46,430 bases of DNA from Halalkalibacter okhensis (GCF_000787375.1 NZ_JRJU01000031.1:1-46430), one strand, 5' to 3'; positions 8,530-16,534 are shown, numbered from the stretch's first letter. Numbers and translations: made by a program. Notes: generated by a model not told the origin, from the sequence alone.

Positions 8530-9426
8530 TTATTCCAATCCCAAATGTCCTTTTAGCTCACTTCTGACACGAGCTAGTTCATCATCTGGAACCTGTAAAT
8601 AATAAATTCCGTTAATAGTTGCGTTATTTCCTTTGATCTCCAATTGCTCGACATTGTGGCGGGCATCACGGTAATTAGCTTGAAGTTTCCACATTTCATC
8701 TAATGTCATATCGGTACGCACCGACTCACCGACTGCTCCTAAAATACCACCAGCTTTTGTGACTGTTCCTATGTTGGCCGCTTCTTGAATAACCGCTTCA
8801 ACAATTTCACGTTGACGATCGTTACGACCGAAATCGCCACGCGGATCTTCTTTTCTCATACGTGAATACGCAAGTGCTTCTTCACCTGTTAGGAATAGTT
8901 CGCCTTCTTCAAAAGTGTGGCTTCCGTAATCAAAGGCAAATGGATTGTCTACTTTCACGCCACCAAGGGCATCAACGACCCCTTTGAAGCCTTCCATGTT
9001 AATACTTATATAATGATCAATTGGAATATCTAAAAAGTTTGCTACTGTATCTGCTGTCATTTGAACTCCGCCAAATGCATAGGCATGATTGATTTTATCT
9101 AATGTTCCGCGTCCGATAATTTCAGTGCGTGTATCACGCGGAATGCTTAGCATTTTAATGGATCGCTCATTTGGATTGACCGTCATCACGATAATCGTAT
9201 CTGAACGCCCCGCATGAGTGTCCCCTCTTGAATCGACACCCGCTATAAGAAATGAAAGTGGTTCTTGGCTCTCTAGATCAACGACTCGAGAGGGCGAGAA
9301 TGGTTCATGCATTTCCTGAACCGTGTCCGTTACAGATTTGTATATATAAAAGAAATACGCAACAACCGACAACAATACAACGCCAACAACTAACCCAAGT
9401 GATATGAAAACCTTTTTCTTTTTCAT
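8530..9426 (-). CDS. LytR-CpsA-Psr (LCP) family cell-wall polymer ligase
   Basis: LCP proteins transfer undecaprenyl-linked wall teichoic acid or related polymers onto peptidoglycan outside the membrane. Here a short cytoplasmic MKKKK is followed by one transmembrane helix (VFISLGLVVGVVLLSVVAYFFYIY) and an extracytoplasmic LCP domain. The domain shows FLIAGVDSRGDTHAGRSDTIIVMTVNP, SIPRDTRTEI, INHAYAFGG, EGELFLTGEEALAYSRMRKEDPRGDFGRNDRQREIV and catalytic-site Arg/Asp residues as in TagT/U/V. The upstream ATG at 9438 lacks a ribosome site. The ATG at 9426, preceded by GATGAGG with six spacing bases, is preferred and gives 298 residues. It is a single-gene unit with its own terminator. The exact polymer is unknown. 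Confidence 0.88.
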   Translation of the reverse strand: MKKKKVFISLGLVVGVVLLSVVAYFFYIYKSVTDTVQEMHEPFSPSRVVDLESQEPLSFLIAGVDSRGDTHAGRSDTIIVMTVNPNERSIKMLSIPRDTRTEIIGRGTLDKINHAYAFGGVQMTADTVANFLDIPIDHYISINMEGFKGVVDALGGVKVDNPFAFDYGSHTFEEGELFLTGEEALAYSRMRKEDPRGDFGRNDRQREIVEAVIQEAANIGTVTKAGGILGAVGESVRTDMTLDEMWKLQANYRDARHNVEQLEIKGNNATINGIYYLQVPDDELARVRSELKGHLGLE

Positions 9427-9525
9427 TTCTTGCCTCATCTCTATATATTCTCGAACCTTTTTTAATGAAGATAGATTCTTAGATATTATAGTGAATCCAG
9501 CCTAAGCTAGCAATACCTATTTTCG

Positions 9526-9568
9526 AGTTCACAGAAAAAGGTAATCTTCTTCTCTTTTTCTGTGAACT
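9526..9568. repeat. Dispersed hairpin repeat, copy 3 (variant arms)
   Basis: GTTCACAGAAAAAG (9527-9540) pairs perfectly with CTTTTTCTGTGAAC (9554-9567) around GTAATCTTCTTCT. The arm reads TTCTGTGAAC where other copies read TTCAGTGGCC, but pairing is kept. The flank AGGCAATGAG to its right recurs beside the 46345-46393 hairpin. The remaining gap to 9830 holds no recognisable gene. Confidence 0.65.
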
Positions 9569-9830
9569 TTAGGCAATGAGTGGGCTTCTCGTAGCAGGCG
9601 CGCAACGTGTGGAGCCATTGCTGCTTACTCGAATCTCCTGAAAGGACTTTTTAGCTATATACTAATTTCTTCCCTATCCCTATTGGTTCGACTTTTTCCT
9701 CGGGAATCTGTCGGTAAAAATTACCTTGACCCTGACATCATTCGGCTTACTTCCCAGGTAATGCTTGCTATAGTTTGGGTAGAGAGAGAACTAGCGCTTT
9801 TTGACTAGTAGAAAGGTGGAGTCATTTACA

Positions 9831-10562
9831 ATGAAGCAATTCTTTTATTACATTATGATTTTATCAAGCATCATTATCATCTTTCTTGGATACCTCCATT
9901 ATGGTCAACAGCTAACGACCGTTGTTTCGGATTCTGCTGATCATGAGCCGGAGCTCGCTAGCCAAGACATTCAAGAAGAACAGACATCCTATGAGCTTGG
10001 TGGCCTTCTTGAGGAAGTGGCCAAGCAAAATGAAGATGAGGAAGAGTTTCTTCTAATGGTTATCGGTTCATCAGCTGTTACAAGTGTCGAAGAAAGCTCT
10101 TCTATGCCACAATTATTACTTCCACAGTTCAAATCACTTCTTGCTAGTCAGGACGTCGCTTTAACCGTTATCGATGTGAACAATGCGACCTCAAGTGAAG
10201 TGTTAGCTGATAACTACATAGATAAGATCATTAAGAATAATCCAGATCTCTTAGTCATTGAGCCTTTCCTATTAAATGATTATGACCAATTACCCGTTGA
10301 AGATTCCCTTAGCAATCTAGAAACCGTCATGAGTGAATTAGAAGAGCAGCTCTCTGATACCTTGATCGTTTTGTCTCCTGCTCATCCTCTTGATGACGAT
10401 GGTTACCTAACATTTACGGATAAAATAAAAGCTTTCTCCGCCAAACATGAGTATTTATATGCTGACCACTGGGAAGCATGGCCGACAGTGGCAAATGAAC
10501 TGCCAAATGAACAGTGGCATCGGATTTGGTCTGATTACTTAATGGACTTTTTAGTAAATTAG
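9831..10562 (+). CDS. Membrane-anchored extracytoplasmic SGNH/GDSL-like hydrolase
   Basis: The 243-residue protein has an N-terminal hydrophobic anchor (about residues 4-23, FYYIMILSSIIIIFLGYL) and an acidic linker (about 35-70). The C-terminal domain suggests the SGNH hydrolase fold: LLMVIGSSAVTS as a degenerate block I with nucleophile-like Ser, DLLVIEPFLLNDY as block III with Asn-Asp, and DHWEAWP near the end, possibly supplying the catalytic Asp-x-x-His region in altered form. Such proteins are often esterases or deacylases acting on cell-wall polymers. The ATG at 9831 is chosen because GGTGGAG lies nine bases upstream; a start at 9801 has none. It is flanked by LCP and VanZ genes, consistent with an envelope role. 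Activity is unproven. Confidence 0.6.
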   Translation: MKQFFYYIMILSSIIIIFLGYLHYGQQLTTVVSDSADHEPELASQDIQEEQTSYELGGLLEEVAKQNEDEEEFLLMVIGSSAVTSVEESSSMPQLLLPQFKSLLASQDVALTVIDVNNATSSEVLADNYIDKIIKNNPDLLVIEPFLLNDYDQLPVEDSLSNLETVMSELEEQLSDTLIVLSPAHPLDDDGYLTFTDKIKAFSAKHEYLYADHWEAWPTVANELPNEQWHRIWSDYLMDFLVN

Positions 10563-10576
10563 TGTTTCTACCTTAT

Positions 10577-10620
10577 AAAAACCCGTGTGAGTCTAGAGCG
10601 AAATGACTCACACGGGTTTT
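10577..10620 (+). terminator. Rho-independent terminator
   Basis: A 16-bp perfect stem, AAAACCCGTGTGAGTC with GACTCACACGGGTTTT, encloses an 11-base loop. It lies 14 bp beyond the SGNH-like gene. Confidence 0.88.
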
Positions 10621-10712
10621 GTATCGTACATTTTATTGATTAAAGTCCCAAAGAATTTTCCATTCGTTTGTTTCTATAGTCCATCGTATTCGTTGTTGTC
10701 TCATTTTATTAA

Positions 10713-10742
10713 TTCCGATTAACCTAGGGTTTCGTGTATAAT
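10713..10742 (+). promoter_or_regulatory. Sigma-A-type promoter for vanZ-like gene
   Basis: TATAAT at 10737-10742 is exact consensus, with TTCCGA 18 bp upstream as a weak -35. The start site predicted from the -10 falls near 10749. An ATG at 10747 would thus be leaderless, and the ATG at 10759 would have a very short leader containing GGTGAT. Confidence 0.5.
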
Positions 10743-10758
10743 TGTTATGGGTGATGAT

Positions 10759-11172
10759 ATGAAAGGTTCAACGTTTTGGTGGGCCGTTGCGGTCCTATGG
10801 TGCGTGGGGATTGCCATTGCGACTCGCCAGCCAATGTTTACAGGGGATTCAACGGAGGAGATGCTACGAAATCCTTTTTTTGATTCAGCAATTATCAATT
10901 ATATCGCTAGAAAAGGCGTTCATTTAGCAGCATTCGGTATATTGGGTTTGTTTTTTTGGTTAGCATTACGGGGAGTGCGTTATCGGTATGTGTCAGCATG
11001 GGGTCTAGCGACGTTCTATGGAGCGATCGATGAATGGCACCAATCCTTTATTCCAGAAAGATCTGGCGTAGTTTCGGATGTTGTGATTGATTCGGTCGGA
11101 GCTTTTATTGTGCTCTTCATCGTTTATTTAGTAGAGAGACGAAGAAGGATTTCCTCTCTTAAAACTGAGTAA
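10759..11172 (+). CDS. VanZ-family membrane protein
   Basis: VanZ-like proteins are small polytopic membrane proteins; the founding member affects teicoplanin sensitivity, but most have unknown function. This ~137-residue protein has four hydrophobic segments. It also has the diagnostic block RKGVHLAAFGILGLFFW, then YGAIDEWHQSFIPERSGVVSDVVIDSVGAFI (about residues 85-120), whose DEWHQ...R.....D...D..G pattern is the family signature. The ATG at 10759 is preferred over 10747 because GGTGAT precedes it and a consensus -10 sits at 10737-10742. It stands alone, with a terminator-like hairpin 80 bp downstream. A cell-envelope role is inferred. Confidence 0.85.
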   Translation: MKGSTFWWAVAVLWCVGIAIATRQPMFTGDSTEEMLRNPFFDSAIINYIARKGVHLAAFGILGLFFWLALRGVRYRYVSAWGLATFYGAIDEWHQSFIPERSGVVSDVVIDSVGAFIVLFIVYLVERRRRISSLKTE

Positions 11173-11253
11173 CTCTATTAACCCTCAGCGATCATAGAGT
11201 GGTTTGGCCTCCGATTTTAGGAAGTCACTAAAAAAAGAATGCTTGATGATGTG

Positions 11254-11278
11254 GCTCCCTCTCATAGGGGGCTTTTTT
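11254..11278 (+). terminator. Rho-independent terminator after vanZ-like gene
   Basis: GCTCCCT (11254-11260) pairs with AGGGGGC (11266-11272), followed by TTTTTT. The rest of 11173-11556 holds no gene I can support. Confidence 0.75.
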
Positions 11279-11390
11279 ATTGGCATGGTTTTAATACATG
11301 ACTCAAATGCTCAATCAAGCGTCAGGGTTGAGAGAGCTTTTTGCGTCTGTCTTTTGTGGACTTCTGTCGAAACTTTGTGGAAGATTTCCC

Positions 11391-11419
11391 TTAAAATATC
11401 CATTGAATTGTTTTATACT
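11391..11419 (+). promoter_or_regulatory. Possible promoter of 41-aa ORF
   Basis: TTAAAA (11391-11396) and TATACT (11414-11419) with a 17-bp spacer point toward the small ORF at 11557, giving a ~130-base leader. This is a weak call made on spacing and -10 quality. Confidence 0.35.
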
Positions 11420-11556
11420 GTTAGTAATAGGATAATAGTAACAACTGTATTAAATGGTAGTTTTAGTCAATTAGATTTCATCGTTTTACCTATGACTTTT
11501 TAATTACATCTGTGAATCAAATGAGATGATTATTATATGATAGGGAGGATAACTAT

Positions 11557-11682
11557 ATGCCATTAATCAGAGTTAAACCAATTTGGACACCGCTTTCACT
11601 GTTCGGAATTAAGCTGCTAAAAGATGACGAAAACAAGTACTATATTCGAATATTTAATGGTCAAATGAAAAAACTCATATAA
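11557..11682 (+). CDS. Small uncharacterised protein, 41 residues
   Basis: The reading frame begins MPLIRVKPIWTPLSLFGIKL and ends NGQMKKLI. It is preceded by a very strong ribosome site, AGGGAGGAT, at seven bases. A perfect 28-bp palindromic terminator follows 25 bp after the stop. Start signal, compact length and own terminator together argue for a real expressed small protein. It is basic at the C-terminus and has an amphipathic rather than a clear transmembrane N-terminal part. I do not recognise a family. It lies alone between vanZ and a PLDc_N-type gene. It could be a small regulatory or membrane-associated peptide. Confidence 0.6.
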   Translation: MPLIRVKPIWTPLSLFGIKLLKDDENKYYIRIFNGQMKKLI

Positions 11683-11707
11683 ATAATGGTGGTATGTAGG
11701 CATTATT

Positions 11708-11739
11708 AAGAACGTATGCGATCGCATACGTTCTTTTTT
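11708..11739 (+). terminator. Perfect-palindrome terminator after the 41-aa ORF
   Basis: The 28-bp palindrome at 11708-11735 is centred on GCGATCGC and runs into TTTTT. It has no separate loop, and the central bases must form it. Confidence 0.8.
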
Positions 11740-11742
11740 AAA

Positions 11743-11783
11743 GGTCACTGAAAAAGGGATGATTTTCACCTTTTTCAGTGGCC
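11743..11783. repeat. Dispersed hairpin repeat, copy 4
   Basis: GGTCACTGAAAAAGG pairs with CCTTTTTCAGTGGCC, with one G-T pair, around the loop GATGATTTTCA. It directly follows the palindromic terminator. Confidence 0.7.
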
Positions 11784-11840
11784 TTCTTCCCACCGGGATC
11801 AGACCCCTCTTTAGTGAGCGATAGTGAAAATTATTGGCTT

Positions 11841-12038
11841 TTACCTTCGGACAAACAGGTAAATAATCACTCCGATAATAGGAAAAAAGAGTGTTGCTAC
11901 TAGCCATAGTAAGCTATATTCCTTGCTGTTCCCTTGTCTCAAAGAATCTCGATAACACCAGATACTTGTGATAATGTTTAAGATAAGTCCACCAAAGACG
12001 ACAATAAATAAAAAGAATAGCACGATTGAGATTTCCAT
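11841..12038 (-). CDS. PLDc_N-type small membrane protein
   Basis: The 65-residue protein has two transmembrane helices (residues about 4-27 and 42-62) separated by CYRDSLRQGNSKEYSLLW. It ends FFPIIGVIIYLFVRR. This pattern (two helices, a charged loop, then P-xx-G-xx-x-Y-hydrophobic) is that of the phospholipase-D N-terminal membrane domain, found alone in YxlE-type proteins of Bacillus. In the sigY operon, YxlE is a negative regulator of sigma factor activity; no sigma gene is adjacent here. AGGAGC lies eight bases before the ATG. Function here is unknown. Confidence 0.7.
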   Translation of the reverse strand: MEISIVLFFLFIVVFGGLILNIITSIWCYRDSLRQGNSKEYSLLWLVATLFFPIIGVIIYLFVRR

Positions 12039-12063
12039 TTTGATGCTCCTTTCTGCTTTCTTG

Positions 12064-12109
12064 GGGTCAGCCCCCTCTTTGGTACTATAATAACAAGGGG
12101 CTAGCCCCA
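12064..12109. repeat. G/C-rich dyad (GGGGTCAGCCCCC type) upstream of nudix gene
   Basis: GGGGTCAGCCCC at the left and GGGGCTAGCCCC at the right form an imperfect large hairpin. TATAAT (12086-12091) sits in its loop. It ends just before the AGGAGG of the Nudix gene. Related GGGATCAGACCCCTC sequences lie at 11796, 12553 and 13893. Confidence 0.5.
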
Positions 12110-12122
12110 GAAGGAGGAAATG

Positions 12123-12581
12123 ATGAATTATATTGATATGATACGGTCTATCGCTGGAAGTAGACCATTAATTTTAACAGCATGTGCTATTTTTATTCAA
12201 GATGAAAAAGGGCGGGTTCTCTTGCAACATCGTACCGATACCGATAATTGGGGTGTACCTGGAGGGTTTATGGAGATGGGTGAATCCGTTGAAGACGCAG
12301 CCCGCCGAGAGATTCTTGAAGAAACAGGATTAACCGTTGGCGAAATGACCTTATATAATGTATTTTCTGGTAAGGAATTTTATTTTCAATATCCGAATGG
12401 AGATGAAGTGTATAACGTCATTGTTACATTTCTTTCAAAGGATGTCTCTGGTACGTTGCAGGCTGATCACGAGGGATATGACCTGCGTTATTTTGATTTA
12501 GATTCCTTGCCTGAAGACATGATTCCGACAAGTCGGAGGATGTTGGAGAAATTAGGTGCAGACCCCTCTTTACCACGTTAA
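12123..12581 (+). CDS. NUDIX hydrolase
   Basis: Cytosolic pyrophosphohydrolase of nucleoside-diphosphate-linked substrates. The 152-residue protein carries a complete Nudix box, GGFMEMGESVEDAARREILEETGL (about residues 50-73, quoted here in split form GGFMEMGESV / EDAARREILEETGL), with all metal-binding Glu residues of REILEE. The flanking segments NWGVPGG and FLSKDVSG are also typical. AGGAGG is two bases from the first ATG (12120) and five from the second (12123), so the second is preferred. The end of the gene overlaps the left arm of its own terminator, and the last residues GADPSLPR are written by that dyad. The substrate cannot be predicted. Confidence 0.88.
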   Translation: MNYIDMIRSIAGSRPLILTACAIFIQDEKGRVLLQHRTDTDNWGVPGGFMEMGESVEDAARREILEETGLTVGEMTLYNVFSGKEFYFQYPNGDEVYNVIVTFLSKDVSGTLQADHEGYDLRYFDLDSLPEDMIPTSRRMLEKLGADPSLPR

Positions 12582-12602
12582 GTGGATAAAGGGGGTCTTT
12601 TT
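12555..12602 (+). terminator. Terminator overlapping the 3' end of the nudix gene
   Basis: AGACCCCTCTTTACCAC pairs with GTGGATAAAGGGGGTCT across a short GTTAA loop, followed by TTTTTG. The left arm encodes the last codons of the Nudix gene. The sequence belongs to the GACCCCTCTTT family. Confidence 0.8.
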
Positions 12603-12607
12603 GTTAT

Positions 12608-13740
12608 TTATTTCGAGTCATTGAGGTATTTCCTGATGTGTTCGCGCGTCTCTTCCGTCGTGACTCCGTTGATAAGTGAGCCTTCAGAGTCCTTCATCGG
12701 CATGACGCTGTAACATTATCTTCTAATACGACTAGTGTTGGTTCAATGTCAGGGGAATGGATTTCAATAGATGAGTCCTCCCCTTTTGTTGTTTTGGTGA
12801 CGTTAATTGTGGCTAGGCCACCTATGTCCGTATACTCAAAATTTTGACCGGAGAAAAAATTTCCTAAGGAATAAAAGACAAAGGTTTCATGCCCGTCTTC
12901 TTGTTCAAGCACATCCATCGGCTGCAGGACATGGGGATGGTGACCGAAAATGATATCCGTACCTGCCTCTGATAATAGCTGGGCTAGCTCCTTTTGTTCT
13001 TGGTTTGGTTCATGTATGTACTCATCTCCCCAGTGCATATGGACGATGAGTACATCGACTTTGTCACGGAGATCTTGAATATCTTTTTCCATTCGGTCAG
13101 GCTCAATGAGTGCGACAATGTCTTCATGACCTTCTGGGATAGGGATGCCATTTGTTCCGTATGTGTAAGCAAGAACGCCTAAGCTCATGTCTTTCACATG
13201 AATAATTCGTTCTGTTTCACGATCAGCTGTGTCTCTGTAGACACCTACATAGTCCATTCCTACTTCATCAAAAAAGTCCAGAGCACTTTCAACCGCCTTC
13301 ACTCCTCGATCAATTGTATGGTTATTGGCTCCAATCGCCATATCGACTCCTAGCGACATGAGATCGGTTACAATTGCTTGAGGACTATTGAATGAAGGAT
13401 AGGTTGATAAGCCAATCTCAACACCTCCTGGGATTGATTCAAAATTGGCCATTAAAAAGTCTGGCTCTTCTAGGAGCGGGCCCATTTTTTCTAGCATTGG
13501 CATAAAGTCATAGCCATCTTCTGTTTCTGCAGGAACATAGACTCGCTCATGCAGGAGGACATCTCCTATTGCACCGATCGTAATCGTCGTCTCCTCTTCT
13601 TCTGGTTCAGGCGGAGTTTCTTGGCGAATCATTTCCGCATCGATTTCTGTAACAGCTGGCTCCACTGTTACTTCTTCTGGCTGAGAACAAGCTGTGAGCA
13701 ATAGGGCAATCAGTAGTGCGTACAGTATGTTTAGTTTCAT
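12608..13740 (-). pseudogene. CapA-family (poly-gamma-glutamate synthesis type) lipoprotein, frameshifted near the C-terminus
   Basis: CapA/PgsA-type proteins have a calcineurin-like metallophosphatase fold. Here a lipoprotein signal (MKLNILYALLIALLLTAC, lipobox LTAC) and an acidic linker precede the domain: IGAIGDVLLHERV, FLMANFES, GANNHTIDRG, VLIVHMHWGDEY, IIFGHHPHVLQP and FYSLGNFFSGQ, which supply the metal ligands. The frame stops at 12694 as ...EDNVTASCR. In the next frame the expected C-terminus continues VMPMKDSEGSLINGVTTEETR and ends ...KYLNDSK at 12608. Adding one T to GTTAC (about 12711-12713) gives EDNVYSVMPMKD and a 377-residue protein. So the gene has a one-base deletion in a T run, real or from sequencing. 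All predicted catalytic residues precede the lesion, so activity may survive. GGAGTG precedes the ATG. Confidence 0.85.
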
Positions 13741-13892
13741 CGTTACACTCCAGTAGTTTAATAGATTAAACGTTTAAAGAATGAATTTTTCGACTTTTTC
13801 TTTAGTGTAACATATGGAGGTTTTTTGAGGGGGGTGTAAATCTAATTGTGGGTTGGTTCGGCGTGTAGTTTCATGCAGTGATTTGGTAAAGA

Positions 13893-13911
13893 GAGGGGGC
13901 TGATCCCCCTC
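13893..13911 (-). terminator. Hairpin after the chemoreceptor gene
   Basis: GAGGGGG (13893-13899) pairs with CCCCCTC (13905-13911); read leftward it is followed by TCTTT. The short T-tract makes it a moderate terminator. Its core, GGGGGCTGATCCCCC, resembles the other G/C-rich dyads here. Confidence 0.6.
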
Positions 13912-13912
13912 C

Positions 13913-15604
13913 TTACAACCTAAACCTCGATATCGATTCCTGTAACCCTTCAGCAAGATTAGCGAGTGCTGTTGAAGAGGCAGCGATTTCTTCCATCGTC
14001 GCTAACTGTTCCTCTGTTGCAGCTGAGCTTTCTTGGCTTGCAACAGCTGATTTCTCCGCAACCTCTTTCACTTCTTGTAGGGAGTGAACAACGTGATCGC
14101 TAACGCTTGTCATTTCTTGAACTGATGCTGTTACTTCATGAACTTTTTGAGTTACACGTTGGATGGATTCTTGGATATTTGCAAAGGTTTCATTTACTTC
14201 TCTCGTTGTCTTCAGTCCAGTTTCTACTCGTTCTGTTCCATGTTTCATTGACGCCATAACGCTATTTGTTTCATGCTGAATATCTGAGATCATTGTATAT
14301 ATTTTTTCTGCAGAACGCTTTGACTCTTCAGCTAGTTTGCGAACCTCATCTGCTACAACAGCAAAGCCTTTTCCATGTTCGCCTGCACGAGCCGCTTCGA
14401 TCGCTGCATTTAGCGCAAGCAGATTTGTTTGTTCAGCGATCCCTGTGATCAAATGGACAATGTCGCCAATTTCGGATGATTTGGCGCCTAGTTTTTCTAC
14501 AGACTTTCATGTAGTTTGGACGGCTTCTGATATGCTGTTCATTTGTTCATCAACTAGATCGATGGACCGGGCTCCTGATTTTGTTTGATGAGAAGCGGTC
14601 TCTGATGATTTGACCATTTCTTCACTGTTTTCTCCAATCTGCTGGAGGCTTACTGCCATTTGTTCAACAGCTGATGATACTTCACTTAAGCTTTGGAGTT
14701 GCTTATCTGCGCCCTCTGCTGATATTTGGGCAATAGCAGCCATTTGTTCAGTCGCCTCTGTGCTTTGTTCTGCGCTTGCAGATAATTCTTCAGAACTCGC
14801 CGAAACTTGCTGGCTTGCTTCTGTTGTGTTGGAGACTAATTCCCGTAAACTATGTTGCATTTGGTTAACACCTATTGATAAATCTAAAAACTCATCTTTT
14901 GTTTTAATTGTAATTTCTGCGCCACCTAAGTTCCCATCAGCAATCGCCTTTAGTCGTTCGACGACCTGTTTGATCGCATTTGTGATGTAGCGACTAAAGA
15001 GAATGGTAATGACAACAGCAATGATGGTTGCGAGTAAGACACCAGCGCCCATCGCCAGCCGGCTTATTTCATAGGTTTGTTGCTTCTGAGCTAGCAATCG
15101 TTCTGCTACGTCAATATTGATCTCCACCAACGTTGCCAGTTGATCCGTTGCCGAATAGTACAGTTCTCCCCCGAGACGGAGCCCTTCATTTGCTGCTTCA
15201 TATTCTCCTGCATAGATTAAATCTCGATTCAACCTAACGCGCTCATCAAAGAGCTGCCAATTCGTAACAAAGCTAGTAAAGCTCGCTTCCTCTTCTTCGG
15301 TTAATGTTGTATTTCCATATTTTTCTATAACAAGCTCGATTTCTTCTAAGTTTGATAATGCAGATTCAGTGAATGAAGGATCTTCATTCAGTACAGCTGT
15401 GACCATCTGTACTCTAGTGTTTTCTGTTAACCGAGAGAGCTCGACTAAGTACGCGGTCGGAAGCAGTCGGTCTTCATACAACTCCGTGGCATTATCATTT
15501 AAATGAGCCATATTAAAAATGGCGTATAGCGACAATCCAATAAAAATAACAATAATGGATAAAAACGATAATAATAACTTCAATCCTAGCTTCAAAAGGT
15601 TCAC
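13913..15604 (-). pseudogene. Methyl-accepting chemotaxis protein interrupted by an in-frame TGA
   Basis: Transmembrane chemoreceptor that signals to CheA/CheW. The N-terminal helix (LLLSFLSIIVIFIGLSLYAIF), a ~150-residue four-helix-bundle-like ligand domain and a second helix (AGVLLATIIAVVITILFS) are followed by HAMP (RYITNAIKQVVERLKAIADG) and the signalling coiled coil. The conserved hairpin tip [44 protein letters not shown] is intact but lies beyond a stop. Codon 14507-14509 is TGA in [22 protein letters not shown], with the same frame open on both sides, so this is a nonsense change, not a frameshift. Reading through gives a ~560-residue MCP of normal length. The probable start is TTG at 15593-15595, since GGAGG lies eight bases before it and abuts the GTG at 15604. 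The truncated product would lack the CheA-binding tip. Confidence 0.85.
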
Positions 15605-15692
15605 CCTCCACTGATAAAAACTACATATTTATAGGACGATTATAACGCTTTCCCACCTGAAAAACTGTGATGTCGCGCACACTGGTGTTTTT

Positions 15693-15769
15693 TTGACATT
15701 TACCATTTGTCATATATAACGCCCAAAATGTAATATATATTTGACATTTAGTGAGGTATAATATATATT
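15693..15769 (+). promoter_or_regulatory. Tandem promoters and AT-rich palindromic repeats before DUF6773-XRE pair
   Basis: TTGACA (15741-15746) with TATATT (15764-15769) at a 17-bp spacing is a good promoter. A second, TTGACA (15693-15698) with TATAAC (15715-15720), has a 16-bp spacer. TAATATATATT occurs at 15731-15741 and again at 15759-15769, bracketing the first -35/-10. Each contains the palindrome AATATATATT. These are candidate sites for the XRE regulator encoded downstream. Confidence 0.5.
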
Positions 15770-15810
15770 GTAATTATTGGAAACTGAATATTTTGATTGG
15801 GGGAGAAACC

Positions 15811-16308
15811 ATGGGACTATTTAAGAAAACAAAAGTATTAGATGAGCGCGTCGAAGCTTTGCGGAATAAAATTTATAAAGAGATTTATATGTTGGTTACT
15901 GTCATCTGTTTGCTTTCAGTCGTAATTAAATCAAGCATATACGGGATGGATTATGATCTATTTTTAATAGAACTACTGATTTTGCTCGTTGGTGGATTTT
16001 ATTATTCGATACGTGCAGCACGACTTGGCATTTATGCCGCTGATGTGGAAATTAGTGAGCGTTCCAGTAAATACTCACTAAGTACAAAGACATTAATTGG
16101 TGGTTTATTATTCGGTTTAGCGATATCTCTATTTTTTGGTATTAGGAACTCCTTCCTCTATGGAGATGAAACAAATCGACTTTGGTTTTTCTTGCTTATC
16201 TTTTTCGTCAGTTTTATTATCTATGTGCCTGCGCTTACCATCATCAGCTTACTTGGGCATGAGTTCATGAAGAAACTAAACAAAAATAAAACCATTGACG
16301 AGGAATAA
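15811..16308 (+). CDS. Four-helix membrane protein (DUF6773-like), partner of XRE regulator
   Basis: The 165-residue protein begins MGLFKKTKVLDERVEALRNK, a charged cytoplasmic start. It has four predicted transmembrane segments in two hairpins: about residues 27-45, 52-70, 100-120 and 128-150. The C-terminus is cytoplasmic and rich in Lys/Glu (FMKKLNKNKTIDEE). GGGGGAG lies just before the ATG at 15811, so upstream in-frame starts are ignored. It ends two bases before the XRE gene, a coupled pair seen in many Bacillus genomes. Family assignment is by overall resemblance. A plausible role is that the membrane protein modulates or is controlled by the small regulator, but the substrate or signal is unknown. 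Confidence 0.65.
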   Translation: MGLFKKTKVLDERVEALRNKIYKEIYMLVTVICLLSVVIKSSIYGMDYDLFLIELLILLVGGFYYSIRAARLGIYAADVEISERSSKYSLSTKTLIGGLLFGLAISLFFGIRNSFLYGDETNRLWFFLLIFFVSFIIYVPALTIISLLGHEFMKKLNKNKTIDEE

Positions 16309-16310
16309 TT

Positions 16311-16505
16311 ATGAAGAATATGAGGTTGAAGCTAGCTAGAGTCGAGAAAGACTTATCACAAGAGGAACTTGCCAAACGGGTTGGGGTTTCTAGACAAACC
16401 ATTGGATTAATTGAATCAGGAAAATACAATCCGACATTAAATTTATGTATAGCGATATGTAAGGAGTTATCGAAGACTTTAAATGAATTGTTTTGGGAGG
16501 AATGA
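16311..16505 (+). CDS. Small XRE-family (Cro/C1-type) transcriptional regulator
   Basis: The 64-residue protein is a single helix-turn-helix domain: LKLARVEKDLSQEELAKRVGVSRQTIGLIESGKYNPTLNLCIAICKELSKTLNELFW. The recognition helix is VSRQTIGLIE. This compact class (YozG/YgzD-like) usually lies beside a small membrane protein, as here. GAGGAAT from the preceding stop region serves as ribosome site. It is likely autoregulatory, through the AT-rich palindromes at 15731-15769. A terminator-like stem follows at 16535-16556. Confidence 0.88.
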   Translation: MKNMRLKLARVEKDLSQEELAKRVGVSRQTIGLIESGKYNPTLNLCIAICKELSKTLNELFWEE

Positions 16506-16534
16506 TGGGTGCTGCGGTAAATGGTATAGGAAAG

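Noticed and set aside
11204-11503. Plus-strand 99-codon frame with a hydrophobic start
   Set aside because: It runs through the vanZ terminator (11254-11278), has no good ribosome site and shows no protein-like pattern after residue 40.
11708-11735. Origin- or methylation-type signal at GCGATCGC palindrome
   Set aside because: Followed by a T-tract and placed just after a gene, so a terminator is the simpler reading.
13774-13956. Minus-strand 60-codon frame downstream of the chemoreceptor
   Set aside because: It overlaps the chemoreceptor end and its hairpin, with low-complexity composition and no start signal.
14507-14509. TGA as selenocysteine codon in the chemoreceptor
   Set aside because: No SECIS-like structure was recognised, MCPs are not selenoproteins and the residue position is not catalytic. 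A simple nonsense change is more likely.
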